39,414 bases of DNA from Litoreibacter sp. (GTDB lineage Bacteria; Pseudomonadota; Alphaproteobacteria; Rhodobacterales; Rhodobacteraceae): NCBI GenBank assembly GCA_026710325.1, contig JAPORH010000112.1, positions 1 through 39,414 of the forward strand, given 5' to 3'. Positions 15,783-24,020 of this stretch are shown piece by piece. Every line of letters begins with the position of its first letter. Position 1 is the stretch's first letter. The notes under the pieces were generated by a model. The model searched no databases. It worked only from the letters and a program-made list of their open reading frames with translations, and was not told the DNA's origin. Both the position numbers and the translations under genes were made by a program.

Positions 15783-15994
15783 GCCGCTTCCTCCTCGCCT
15801 TTAATGTCTTCAGCCTCTTCTTCGGGCTCCTCCTCTTTCTTGCCTTTCAGCGCCCCCCAGAAAGACACGCCGATGGCCACCCCGATCGCGATGCCTGCGA
15901 TCAAGTGATCATGCCCTGCGGCCTCGCCCCAATGACCGACATGGGCCTGCGCCGGCGCGGCAAAGAAGAGGGCAATAAAGAGCAAGCGGGTCAT
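15779..15994 (-). CDS. Small exported membrane-linked protein (DUF6732-like), head of the cobalamin operon
   Basis: A protein of 71 residues with a signal peptide ending PAQA, followed by HVGHWGEAAGHDH (four His, a possible metal-binding loop), one transmembrane segment (LIAGIAIGVAIGVSFWGAL) and an acidic, Lys-containing tail. The pattern fits the small DUF6732-type proteins I associate with Rhodobacteraceae; that match is from memory. ATG 15994 is preferred to ATG 16018 because AAGGTG lies about 7 nt upstream. Its TGA overlaps the CbiX start as ATGA. A periplasmic His loop next to a His-rich chelatase suggests cobalt handling or uptake, but this is inference. Confidence 0.7.
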   Translation of the reverse strand: MTRLLFIALFFAAPAQAHVGHWGEAAGHDHLIAGIAIGVAIGVSFWGALKGKKEEEPEEEAEDIKGEEEAA

Positions 15995-16300
15995 CGGGCG
16001 CACCTTCGTCAATTTCAAATAGGAAGAGAGGACCCGTTCTGAGCCTTTTTAGGACGAAGCCACCATCAGACCCCCTGTTTGGGTCGATCCTTAGGTCGCC
16101 AACCGCTCTGGGGGACACCCCTCTCGTCTGGTGTACGGGTGTAGCGGGGCACGGGGGCGGCGGCAATGGGGGATGCGTCACTCCGACGCCGATTTGCGCC
16201 ATTCGGAAACGCGGTGCGCAGTTTCTGTGCGCGAGCTTGGGAAGACATGGGGCCACACAGGCGCTACCCCAAGTTCCGTTAGAAAAAGAGGAGCACCCCG
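15995..16300. promoter_or_regulatory. Divergent intergenic region between the cobalamin operon and yqjG
   Basis: About 300 bp without a convincing gene. It has many short hairpins, such as GCGTC-ACTCC-GACGC and GCGCA-GTTTCT-GTGCGC, and a GACCC/GGGTC pair. On the minus strand I looked for, and did not find, the conserved cobalamin riboswitch parts (the CCCCCGC-ACTGTGAGCGG and AGCCAGGAGACC boxes). It should hold promoters for both directions, but I cannot place them. Confidence 0.4.
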
Positions 16301-17278
16301 ATGGGCCTGTTGGTTGACGGCGTTTGGAAAGATCACTGGTACGACACCAAATCGACAGGCGGCGCGTTCAAGCGCACAACGGCTGCGTTTCGGAATTGGA
16401 TCACCGTCGATGGCAGCGCGGGCCCCTCTGGCACGCATGGGTTCAAGGCGGAGGCCGAGCGGTATCATCTCTACGTCTCGTATGCCTGCCCATGGGCGCA
16501 TCGCGCGCTGATCTTTCGCAAACTGAAGGGCCTCGAAGAGCTGATCGGCGTCTCCGCTGTCCACCCGGATATGCTTGGCGATGGCTGGACCTTTGAGACC
16601 GATGATCATGGTGCGACCGGGGATCAGCTATATGGCCTCCCTTTTGCACGTGACATCTATTTGAAGGCGGACCCGGATGTCTCTGGCCGGGTGACAGTGC
16701 CAATCCTGTGGGACCGCGAGAACGAGACAATTGTCAGCAATGAGAGCTCCGAGATCATCCGTATGTTCAACAGCGCTTTTAATGCGCTGACCGGGAACAC
16801 GTTGGATTTCTGGCCGGAAGCGCTGCGCGAGGCGATGGAACCTGTCAATGCGCGCGTCTATGACACGCTCAATAATGGGGTCTACAAATCCGGCTTTGCC
16901 ACCACGCAAGAGGCCTATGACGCCGCCGTGCATCCACTGTTTGATACGCTGGATTGGTTGGAAACCCGCCTGAGCGAAAATCGTTACCTGATGGGCGACC
17001 AGATCACCGAAGCAGATTGGCGGTTGTTTACGACATTGGTGCGGTTTGACCTGGTCTACCACCTACATTTCAAATGCAACCGGAAGCGGCTGATCGACTA
17101 CCCGAACCTATGGGCCTACACGCGGGAACTGTATCAATGGGACGGGGTTGCCGAGACGGTCAAATTCGACCATATCGTTCGGCATTACCATTACAGCCAT
17201 GAGAGCATCAATCCGCACCGGATTATTCCGGTGAACCCGGTGCTCGACTGGACCGCGCCGCATGGGCGCGGGGTTTAG
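16301..17278 (+). CDS. yqjG: Glutathionyl-hydroquinone reductase (Xi-class glutathione transferase)
   Basis: A cytoplasmic protein of 325 residues with the Xi-class layout: a thioredoxin-like domain with the catalytic cysteine C63 in YACPWAHR, the VPILWDRENETIVSNESSEIIRMFN segment, and an alpha-helical C-terminal domain with ITEADWRLFTTLVRFD and the late HYHYSHESINPHRIIP motif. The family reduces glutathionyl-hydroquinones using glutathione, protecting against quinone adducts. AGAGGAG lies about 8 nt before the ATG. It is divergent from the cobalamin operon and ends 10 bp before the convergent response-regulator gene. Confidence 0.93.
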   Translation: MGLLVDGVWKDHWYDTKSTGGAFKRTTAAFRNWITVDGSAGPSGTHGFKAEAERYHLYVSYACPWAHRALIFRKLKGLEELIGVSAVHPDMLGDGWTFETDDHGATGDQLYGLPFARDIYLKADPDVSGRVTVPILWDRENETIVSNESSEIIRMFNSAFNALTGNTLDFWPEALREAMEPVNARVYDTLNNGVYKSGFATTQEAYDAAVHPLFDTLDWLETRLSENRYLMGDQITEADWRLFTTLVRFDLVYHLHFKCNRKRLIDYPNLWAYTRELYQWDGVAETVKFDHIVRHYHYSHESINPHRIIPVNPVLDWTAPHGRGV

Positions 17279-17288
17279 CGCCCCTTTT

Positions 17289-17645
17289 TTAACGACCGTG
17301 ATGCTCGACCAGCGCGGCCATGTCCTCTGGCTTGGTGGCCAAGGGGATCAGAGCGGCCGCATTGGCCATATAATTAAAGATTGTCCCGTCTGAGAAGAAG
17401 CTATTCGACGTCACAAAGATCACCTTGCAATCGGGCCTGCGATAGCTGGCATAGTCGGCCACGGCCATGGCGCTGCCGAGCGTCAGGTCAAGATCAAGGA
17501 TCAAGACGTCATAAACCGCCTCTTGCAGCGCCTCGACAGCGCTGCTCTGGGAGCGGAGCAAACCCACATCTGCGCCAAGGCGCCGGATATGATTGCACCA
17601 GATTTGACCCAGGCCCGGGTCGCTTTCGACAATTAGGACTCTCAT
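17289..17645 (-). CDS. Single-domain response regulator
   Basis: A receiver domain alone, 118 residues, with no output domain. Receiver residues are visible: E7 and D9 in the acidic pocket (VESD), the phospho-acceptor D51 in LILDLDL, the Thr/Ser position VTS (79-80) and K105 in LATKPED. ATG 17645 begins exactly at the receiver fold (MRVLIVESD); the longer frame to 17729 would add 28 residues outside the fold. No kinase gene is adjacent, so the partner is unknown. A 7-bp inverted repeat and a CtrA-like site lie upstream. Confidence 0.85.
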   Translation of the reverse strand: MRVLIVESDPGLGQIWCNHIRRLGADVGLLRSQSSAVEALQEAVYDVLILDLDLTLGSAMAVADYASYRRPDCKVIFVTSNSFFSDGTIFNYMANAAALIPLATKPEDMAALVEHHGR

Positions 17646-17711
17646 TGGATAGCCGACCCTCTTGTGGCTTTGGCCGGTACCTTTCCCCGTGAAGATACTG
17701 GGCAAAGTGTC

Positions 17712-17738
17712 CTTTACGTAAGTTAACAAAGCGTAAAG
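17712..17738. promoter_or_regulatory. Inverted repeat and CtrA-like site upstream of the response regulator
   Basis: CTTTACG (17712-17718) and CGTAAAG (17732-17738) form a perfect 7-bp inverted repeat with a 13-nt spacer. Inside lies TTAA-N7-TAAA (17723-17737), one base off the CtrA consensus TTAA-N7-TTAA. It lies 67-93 bp before ATG 17645 and about 85-110 bp before the divergent DUF1636 gene. Confidence 0.35.
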
Positions 17739-17823
17739 TGATTTTAACTATTGTGGCAGGCGAGCAGGTTCTTGCGCGTCCGGCGGAAATACGCTTGATG
17801 GGGGCTTTCAAGGAGGGCGCAGG

Positions 17824-18201
17824 ATGACCAGCTGGATTACGATTTGCGACACGTGCCGAAGAAATGAGCACGATGAAAACACGAAGGCCGGGACCCCCGA
17901 TGGCGAGCGCTTCGCCGAAATGATTGAAGCAGCTGCGCAAGGCGTCGGTACTGTCGAAACGCGCCGCCACTCCTGCCTGATGGGCTGCAATCGGTCCTGC
18001 AATGTCGCGATCCAGGGCGAGGGCAATCTAAACTACACCCTTGGAGAGTTTGAGCCTTCGGAGGAGGCCGCCGCGGCGGTCGTCGAATATGCGCGCAAGC
18101 ATTCGGAAAGCGAAAGCGGCCAGGTGCCATACCGGGAGTGGCCGCAGCCAATCAAAGGCCATTTCGTGACCCGCCACCCGCCGTTGCCAACATCAAACTA
18201 A
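17824..18201 (+). CDS. DUF1636 predicted metal-binding protein
   Basis: A cytoplasmic protein of 125 residues with five cysteines in a ferredoxin-like pattern: C8 and C11 (ITICDTCR), C51, C55 and C59 (HSCLMGCNRSC). This matches DUF1636, small proteins often found near cobalamin or metal genes and thought to bind an Fe-S cluster or metal; the reaction is not established. AAGGAGG precedes the ATG by about 8 nt. It lies 16 bp before cobD on the same strand, so it is probably co-transcribed with it. Confidence 0.8.
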   Translation: MTSWITICDTCRRNEHDENTKAGTPDGERFAEMIEAAAQGVGTVETRRHSCLMGCNRSCNVAIQGEGNLNYTLGEFEPSEEAAAAVVEYARKHSESESGQVPYREWPQPIKGHFVTRHPPLPTSN

Positions 18202-18217
18202 AGGGACGCGCAGGCAT

Positions 18218-19114
18218 ATGCTGGCGATTGCGATGGTTTTGGATGCAATCTTCGGGGAGCCACGCTGGCTTTGGTCCCGGATCCCGCACCCGGCCGTCGT
18301 AATTGGCAATGCCATTGCCCTGTTTGACCGCAAACTAAACCGTGGCCCTCGGCGGTTTATGGGCGTCATTCTGGTTGTCATCCTATGCCTCGTCTCGGGC
18401 GTCTTGGGACTGGCGATTGAAGCGCTGCCCGGCGGCGGCGTTTTAAGTATTGTGCTGGCGGCAATATTGTTGGCACAGCGCAGCCTGGCCGAACATGTCC
18501 GCGACGTCGCCCGCGCATTGCGCATCAGCCTGGGCGACGGGCGGCGCGCGGTCGCAATGATTGTGGGCCGCGATACAGACGCCATGGAGGTGCCGGACGT
18601 GGCGCGCAGCGCGATCGAAAGCGCGGCAGAAAATCTCAGCGACGGGGTCGTGGCCCCGGCCTTCTGGTTCCTGATTGCAGGTCTGCCCGGCATCCTGATT
18701 TACAAATCCGTTAACACGGCCGACAGCATGGTGGGCTACCGCACCGAGCGCTACGCGGCCTTTGGATGGGCCTCGGCGAAGCTCGATGATGTTTTGAACT
18801 GGGTGCCCGCGCGGCTCACAGCCATTCTGATCCTGATCGCGAGCCTCAGGTTTGACCTCTGGTCTTTCGTCCGCCGCGACGCGCCGTTGCACCGTTCGCC
18901 CAATGCCGGGTGGCCGGAGGCGGCAATGGCGGGCGTCCTTGGCACATCCCTGTCAGGGCCACGCAGCTATCACGGGGAACGCAAAGACTTTCCGTTTGTC
19001 TACCCGGAAGGGCGCAAAGACCTCAGGCCAAGCGACATTGACGCCTGCGTGGCAATGCTTTGGCGGTCATGGGCCGTCCTTTTCGGGGTTGCCGTTCTCG
19101 TCGCTATCGCTTGA
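18218..19114 (+). CDS. cobD: Adenosylcobinamide-phosphate synthase (CobD/CbiB)
   Basis: An integral membrane protein of 298 residues. It has the family start LDAIFGEPRWLWSRIPHPAVVIGNAI, the AARSAIESAAENLSDGVVAP-type segment (here VARSAIESAAENLSDGVVAP), KSVNTADSMVGYRTERYAAFGWASAKLDDVLNW and a C-terminal membrane helix. It attaches the aminopropanol (or its phosphate) linker to adenosylcobyric acid. In many relatives cobC follows; here a convergent protease gene overlaps its 3' end by 11 bp and cobC is not seen. Confidence 0.94.
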   Translation: MLAIAMVLDAIFGEPRWLWSRIPHPAVVIGNAIALFDRKLNRGPRRFMGVILVVILCLVSGVLGLAIEALPGGGVLSIVLAAILLAQRSLAEHVRDVARALRISLGDGRRAVAMIVGRDTDAMEVPDVARSAIESAAENLSDGVVAPAFWFLIAGLPGILIYKSVNTADSMVGYRTERYAAFGWASAKLDDVLNWVPARLTAILILIASLRFDLWSFVRRDAPLHRSPNAGWPEAAMAGVLGTSLSGPRSYHGERKDFPFVYPEGRKDLRPSDIDACVAMLWRSWAVLFGVAVLVAIA

Positions 19115-19922
19115 TTTGCGGCAGGCCTGACCGGGTCGATGTCTTGCGAATATTTGGCAGGCGATTTGCAGACCCGCTGGCAAGGAAACGCGGCTCGACA
19201 TTTGTGGTTTGAAGCTCACGCACCAGCCGGTCCACAGCCGGACCAAGCGGTGCGCCAAGCGCGATCCGGTTGCCATTGCGCTCTGTCATCGCAGAAATAA
19301 TCGACGCAATCTTGGGTCCTGCGGTGGTAATCACGAAGATAGGTGCGCCTGAGGCGCCGAAATCTACGTCGCAGGTATATTGCAACACGTTTTGGTACCG
19401 GGCGAACATCTGGCATCCCTCCTCCAGCGATGCCGCATCATTGCGGCCCTTGGCGTAGGAGACGACGACGACCCGCGCATCTATTGGTGGTTGGCGATGA
19501 CGGTCAAAAGGAACGACCGCCGCGTTCAGAATCGGGCTTACCAGTTCAATCACCGCGACGTCGGCTGCGATGGCTTCCATCGAACTGGTTTCGCTGCCAT
19601 CGTCAACATAGTCGGGATGAACCACGATGCGCTTAGCGCGTTTGGTCGCGGCGGCACGGCCATGCCGGAACCCGGCGCGGAAGATCAGCGAAGAGGCCTC
19701 CCGCAGATTTCCGTCGCTGTCGAAAACGCAATGCGCGGCGGTCAAAACCAGCTTCGGGGCGATCAGCGCGCCAGTGCAGGTCCCGTCCCGCATGTCCAGA
19801 CGCCCCACAGCCTGCCAGGGCAGGGCTTGGTCAGGGGTTTTAAGAGCCTCGAGCGGGGCTTTTGTCTGCGCGCCAGCAGGGGCGGCAAGCAGGCATAGAG
19901 CAGCTATCAATACGCGTAACAT
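19104..19922 (-). CDS. Exported trypsin-like serine protease
   Basis: A protein of 272 residues with a signal peptide ending AGAQ and an S1-family fold: H64 in LTAAHC, D121 in AADVAVIEL and the probable nucleophile S191 in DFGASGAPIF. The usual GDSGGP motif is altered to GASGAP, so activity is likely but not certain. Four Cys (49, 65, 170, 184) could form disulfides. There is no PDZ domain, unlike DegP. It is convergent with cobD and apparently single-gene. Its target is unknown. Confidence 0.85.
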   Translation of the reverse strand: MLRVLIAALCLLAAPAGAQTKAPLEALKTPDQALPWQAVGRLDMRDGTCTGALIAPKLVLTAAHCVFDSDGNLREASSLIFRAGFRHGRAAATKRAKRIVVHPDYVDDGSETSSMEAIAADVAVIELVSPILNAAVVPFDRHRQPPIDARVVVVSYAKGRNDAASLEEGCQMFARYQNVLQYTCDVDFGASGAPIFVITTAGPKIASIISAMTERNGNRIALGAPLGPAVDRLVRELQTTNVEPRFLASGSANRLPNIRKTSTRSGLPQIKR

Positions 19923-19991
19923 GGCGTTAAGCGTTAGGTAGGGTTTGTGGCAGATTTATGGTCGCAATTTGCATGACGTAAGGTGAATGGC

Positions 19992-22900
19992 CTAGGCCAC
20001 CAATTGCTCCGCTTTTTTTAGGTCGACGGATACGAGCTGTGACACGCCAAGCTCTGCCATCGTGACCCCAAACAGCCGGTCCATCCGCGCCATCGTCACA
20101 GCGTGGTGGGTAATGATCAGAAAGCGCGTGTTGGTCCGCCGCGTCATCTCATCCAGCAGGTCGCAGAAGCGCGTGACGTTGGCGTCATCAAGCGGCGCGT
20201 CGACCTCGTCGAGCACACAGATGGGCGCCGGGTTGGCCAGGAACACTGCAAAGATCAAGGCGAGCGCTGTCAACGTCTGCTCCCCACCTGACAGCAGGCT
20301 CAAGGTCGAAAGCTTCTTACCCGGCGGCTGGCACATGATCTCAAGTCCGGCCTCCAATGGGTCGTCGCTTTCGACCATCACAAGCTTGGCTTCGCCGCCG
20401 CCAAACAGGTGCGTAAAGAGTGTGGCGAAGTTGGAGTTCACCTCCTCAAACGCGGTCAGCAGACGTTCACGTCCTTCCTTGTTCAAGGACGCAATGCCGG
20501 TGCGCAGCTTGGAAATCGCCTCATGCAGGTCGGATTTTTCTTTTTCCAGGTTGTCATGCTCTTCCTGGACCTCGCGCGCGTCTTCCTCGGCACGCAGATT
20601 CACAGCGCCAAGCGCGTCGCGCTGACGTTTGAGGCGGTTGACGTCATTCTCGATCGCCTCGGACGCGGGCATCTTCTCAGGGTCAGCATCGAGCGTTTCA
20701 AGAAGCGCCTCTGGCGTAGTTTCCATCTCCTCGGTGATGCGGTCGCGGGCCACGGAGACGGTTTCGCGCGCGGCCTCGGCACGCGCCTCAGAGCGAGCGC
20801 GGGCTTCGCGGGCCTCGGACGCGTTGCGTTCGGCCTCCCGCTCGGTCTGGATGGCTTCACGCAGGACATTTTCTGCCTCAGCCAGAGCGTCAGCGGCTTT
20901 TTGGCGGCGCGTTTCAGCCTCATAGATCGCACCCGTGAGCTCTTCGCGTTTCGCGGCAATTTCATCGGGCGTACTGCTGGCGGCTTTCAATTCTTCCTCA
21001 GAATTGACCTTCCGCTCCTCCAGCTCCGCGATACGCTTTTCGGCCGTCGCCAGACGGTGCTTCCAGCCGCTGATCTCGGTCGTGATCTCTTGGGAGCGTT
21101 TCAGCCGTGCTTCCCCCTCGCGCCGCAGCTCGTCATGGGCGGAGCGTTTGGCGAGCATGGTCATCCGCGCGGCCTCGACCGTCATTTTGACGTCTTCAAT
21201 CTGGGCGCGGGCGGCATCGAGATCGCCTAGGTCGCTTACCCCTTTTTCGGCCTCGGAAAGGCGCTGGCGCGCGGCTATCGCCTCTTCCTCATAGCGGGTC
21301 ACGGCGAGCGACAACGTCTCTTGCTTGCCCTGCGCCATGGATTGCTCGCCCTCGGCACGCGAAAGGGCGCGGGCGGCATCGGCCATGCGCTTGTCCGCAT
21401 CGCGCCGGGCTTCGCGGCCTGCACGGTCTTGCGCGGTCAACTCTTCCAACTCACGTGTCAGGTGTTCATGTGCGGCGCGGGCACCATCTGCGGCTGCGGA
21501 GGCACGCTCGACGCCTTGCTTGAACTCTTCAAGACGGTTGAGCTGCTGCAGTCGAAGCGCGGCAGAGCTTGGCGCGTCCTCGGCATCTGTCCGAAACCCG
21601 TCCCAACGCCACAAATCGCCCTCGACCGAGACGAGGCGTTGACCGGGCTTGAGATCCTTTTGCAATCGCGCACCGTCAGCCGCGTCGACAAGGCCCACCT
21701 GGCTCATACGGCGCGCCAGCACCTCGGGTATCGTGACATAGCTCGTTAGGGCTTTCACGCCGGAGGGCAGTTCCTGCGGTTTCGGATAACCCGGCAAAAC
21801 AGCCCAACCTGTTGGATCCTCAGGGCCGATTTGCGGCGCACGTAGGTCATCAGACAGGGCGGCGCCGAGCGCTTTTTCATAGCCGGATTTCACCTGAACC
21901 ACGTCGAGAAGCTGATTGCCATCGGCCGTGTCGCGTTCGACCAATTTGGCAAGCGCTGTGGCTTCGGCCCGCAGCGCATTGGCTTCGCCTTCGGCCTCTG
22001 AGCGTTGCGCGCGTGCGGTTTCCTCTCGGGACTGCGCATCTGAACGTTTTGCCTCTACGGCGTTCAAAGCGGCATCCGCGTCTTCAGCCAATTTGGCAGC
22101 TTCAGCGGAGGCGTCTTGCGCAGCTTTCAAATCATCGGCCGCTTTGGCGACGTTTGCGGCCACCTCAACCATGCTCGCGCGGGCCTTCTCGGCCTCGCCT
22201 TCGTAGCGGTCGCGGGTCTTTTGGGCGTCTTCGAGCAAACGATGTGCGGATTGGTGGCGGGCGGCGAGGCGGGCGACGTCTTCGGTCTGCTCAGACAAAG
22301 ACGTTTCACGGTCGGACAGGATGTTCGCGGCCTCCCGCGCCTCGGTTCCGGCCTGATCCAGCTTTTCCGTATGCCCTTCGGAGGCTTTAGCGAGTTCGCC
22401 TTCCTCCCACTCGAGCCGGGCAATAGTCTCACCTGCATCCTTGTTAAGCGAGGCTTCCCGCTCGATATCCTGGCCAAGTTGGGCGATGCGACCGGTTAGC
22501 GTTTCGATCTGACGCACCGCCTGCGCTTCCTGGTCCGATAGCGTGTCGCGCTGCACGGCAAGGCGCTGCAATATCGCTGCGGCAACTGCTTCTTCTTCGC
22601 GCAACGGCGGCAAGGCGCCCTCTTGTGTCTCGCGCAGCTTTGCCGCTTCGCGGGCCTGACGCTCGGATTGCGCCGCGATTTGCGTGCGCTCTGTCAGCTC
22701 GGCGGCTGTCGCGGCACGTGCCTCATCGGCTTCCTTCCAGCGACGGTAGAGCAGCAGCCCTTCGGAGCGGCGCAGTTGTTCACCAATCTCACGGTACCTA
22801 GCTGCCTGTTTGGCCTGGCGGGCAAGCTGAGCCAATTGCGTGGCCAGTTGCTCCAACACGTCTTCGACACGGGCAAGGTTGGTCTCCGCGCCATTCAGCT

Positions 22901-23447
22901 TCAGCTCTGCTTCGTGCCGGCGCTGATAAAGGCCAGAGATGCCCGCAGCTTCTTCCAAAATCCGGCGACGCGCCTTTGGGCGAGCGTTGATCAGCTCGGA
23001 AATCTGGCCTTGCCGCACAAGCGCAGGCGAATGCGCACCGGTGGACGCATCTGCGAAGAGCATCTGGACATCACGCGCCCGCACGTCTTTGCCATTGGTT
23101 TTATAGGCGGAGCCTGCATCGCGGGTGATGCGGCGGATGATCTCCAGCGTATCAAGGTCATTGAACCCCGCAGGCGCCAGCCGCTCCCCATTGTCGATCT
23201 GCAGCGAGACTTCGGCGAAGTTGCGCGCGGGCCGCGACATCGCGCCAGCAAAAATCACATCCTCCATGCCAGAGCCGCGCATCGATTTCGCGCGGTTCTC
23301 GCCCATAACCCAGCGCAGCGCTTCCAGTAGGTTGGACTTGCCGCAGCCGTTCGGCCCCACCACGCCGGTCAGCCCGTCGGCAATGATCAGCTCCGTGGGG
23401 TCCACGAAGCTTTTAAAGCCGTTCAGTCTGAGTTTCGAAAAGCGCAA
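19992..23447 (-). CDS. smc: Chromosome segregation protein SMC
   Basis: An SMC ATPase of 1151 residues. Walker A is GPNGCGKS (31-38); long coiled coils rich in Glu, Ala and Arg run about 165-500 and 650-990 with a hinge about 500-650; the C-terminal head has LSLLSGGEQTLTALAL and Walker B VLDEVDAPLDD. It organises and separates the chromosome, normally with ScpA and ScpB. I place the start at TTG 23447 (M-RFSKLRLNGFKSF), where the family begins; the frame is open to GTG 23555, but those 36 residues precede the conserved start and look like leader sequence. Apparently monocistronic. Confidence 0.93.
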   Translation of the reverse strand: MRFSKLRLNGFKSFVDPTELIIADGLTGVVGPNGCGKSNLLEALRWVMGENRAKSMRGSGMEDVIFAGAMSRPARNFAEVSLQIDNGERLAPAGFNDLDTLEIIRRITRDAGSAYKTNGKDVRARDVQMLFADASTGAHSPALVRQGQISELINARPKARRRILEEAAGISGLYQRRHEAELKLNGAETNLARVEDVLEQLATQLAQLARQAKQAARYREIGEQLRRSEGLLLYRRWKEADEARAATAAELTERTQIAAQSERQAREAAKLRETQEGALPPLREEEAVAAAILQRLAVQRDTLSDQEAQAVRQIETLTGRIAQLGQDIEREASLNKDAGETIARLEWEEGELAKASEGHTEKLDQAGTEAREAANILSDRETSLSEQTEDVARLAARHQSAHRLLEDAQKTRDRYEGEAEKARASMVEVAANVAKAADDLKAAQDASAEAAKLAEDADAALNAVEAKRSDAQSREETARAQRSEAEGEANALRAEATALAKLVERDTADGNQLLDVVQVKSGYEKALGAALSDDLRAPQIGPEDPTGWAVLPGYPKPQELPSGVKALTSYVTIPEVLARRMSQVGLVDAADGARLQKDLKPGQRLVSVEGDLWRWDGFRTDAEDAPSSAALRLQQLNRLEEFKQGVERASAAADGARAAHEHLTRELEELTAQDRAGREARRDADKRMADAARALSRAEGEQSMAQGKQETLSLAVTRYEEEAIAARQRLSEAEKGVSDLGDLDAARAQIEDVKMTVEAARMTMLAKRSAHDELRREGEARLKRSQEITTEISGWKHRLATAEKRIAELEERKVNSEEELKAASSTPDEIAAKREELTGAIYEAETRRQKAADALAEAENVLREAIQTEREAERNASEAREARARSEARAEAARETVSVARDRITEEMETTPEALLETLDADPEKMPASEAIENDVNRLKRQRDALGAVNLRAEEDAREVQEEHDNLEKEKSDLHEAISKLRTGIASLNKEGRERLLTAFEEVNSNFATLFTHLFGGGEAKLVMVESDDPLEAGLEIMCQPPGKKLSTLSLLSGGEQTLTALALIFAVFLANPAPICVLDEVDAPLDDANVTRFCDLLDEMTRRTNTRFLIITHHAVTMARMDRLFGVTMAELGVSQLVSVDLKKAEQLVA

Positions 23448-23547
23448 AACGCGTCCATCCACGGAATCGGGCAAGAGTTTGGCAATTCTCCGGGCGTGAA
23501 CCGCGTGAGTCAACGCCAAACCCCCACATCTGGTCGCAAGGCCTCTC

Positions 23548-23556
23548 TTATCCACA
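23548..23556 (+). promoter_or_regulatory. Consensus DnaA box upstream of smc
   Basis: TTATCCACA is an exact match to the DnaA box, in the gap between smc and the divergent DUF1294 gene. It is alone, with no AT-rich unwinding region or other boxes near, so it may be a regulatory site or chance rather than an origin. Confidence 0.35.
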
Positions 23557-23623
23557 GGATGTTGCGGCGCCCTGCCCTAAATATGCGCCGCCTCTTTCAC
23601 ATTTTGGCCCGGTTACATGGTTA

Positions 23624-23953
23624 ATGTTTCGTTACTGGGGACAAAAACTGGATGAACCAATGCTGCTTCTGATTCTGCTCGCATATAGCTATCTTGTTGT
23701 CGTAAATGTTCTGTCTTTTATCGTCGTTGCCATGGACAAACGCCGCGCCCGCACAGGACGCTGGCGCATTCCGGAAAGCAATCTTATCGCGCTCGCAGCC
23801 CTTGGCGGCTGGGTTGGCACAAAGCTGGGCCAAAAGGTCTTCCGCCACAAAACGCGCAAACAGCCCTTTACTGCCGTGATGACGGCGATTCCCTTCGGGC
23901 ATGCCGCTTTTGTCGCTTTGGCGCTCGTCAGCCTGATGCCCGCCGCCACCTAA
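23624..23953 (+). CDS. DUF1294 small membrane protein
   Basis: A protein of up to 109 residues with two hydrophobic segments (LLLILLAYSYLVVVNVLSFIVVA and, at the end, AAFVALALVSLM) around the DUF1294 core: DKRRARTGRWRIPE, LAALGGWVGTKLGQKVFRHKTRKQPF. The function of the family is not known. No strong ribosome site is seen for ATG 23624; ATG 23660 (MLLLILL), with TGGA upstream, would start directly at the membrane segment and is equally plausible. A perfect hairpin lies 38 nt after the stop, before the cobalamin riboswitch. Confidence 0.82.
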   Translation: MFRYWGQKLDEPMLLLILLAYSYLVVVNVLSFIVVAMDKRRARTGRWRIPESNLIALAALGGWVGTKLGQKVFRHKTRKQPFTAVMTAIPFGHAAFVALALVSLMPAAT

Positions 23954-23991
23954 GACCTTTATTGCTTCCAAACATGTCGTAATCGACCTTG

Positions 23992-24020
23992 ACCATGCGC
24001 CGCCCCCGGCGCATGGTTTT
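23992..24020 (+). terminator. Hairpin between the DUF1294 gene and the cobalamin riboswitch
   Basis: ACCATGCGCCG-CCCC-CGGCGCATGGT is a perfect 11-bp stem followed by a short run TTTT, fitting an intrinsic terminator for the DUF1294 gene. However, TTGACC (23989-23994) overlaps its left arm and could be the -35 element of the riboswitch transcript, so the symmetry may instead be an operator. Confidence 0.5.

Noticed and set aside
14526-15908. 460-residue plus-strand frame opposite the CbiX-like gene
   Set aside because: It is the mirror of cbiX; its poly-Met/Val stretch is the complement of the His codons, and the minus-strand protein has clear motifs.
16066-16248. 60-residue minus-strand reading frame in the leader of the cobalamin operon
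   Set aside because: Low-complexity basic sequence, no ribosome site, and third codon positions less GC-biased than in the real genes nearby; it lies in a hairpin-rich leader.
20409-21230. 273-residue plus-strand frame opposite smc
   Set aside because: Long antisense frame of a GC-rich coiled-coil gene; no family features or ribosome site.
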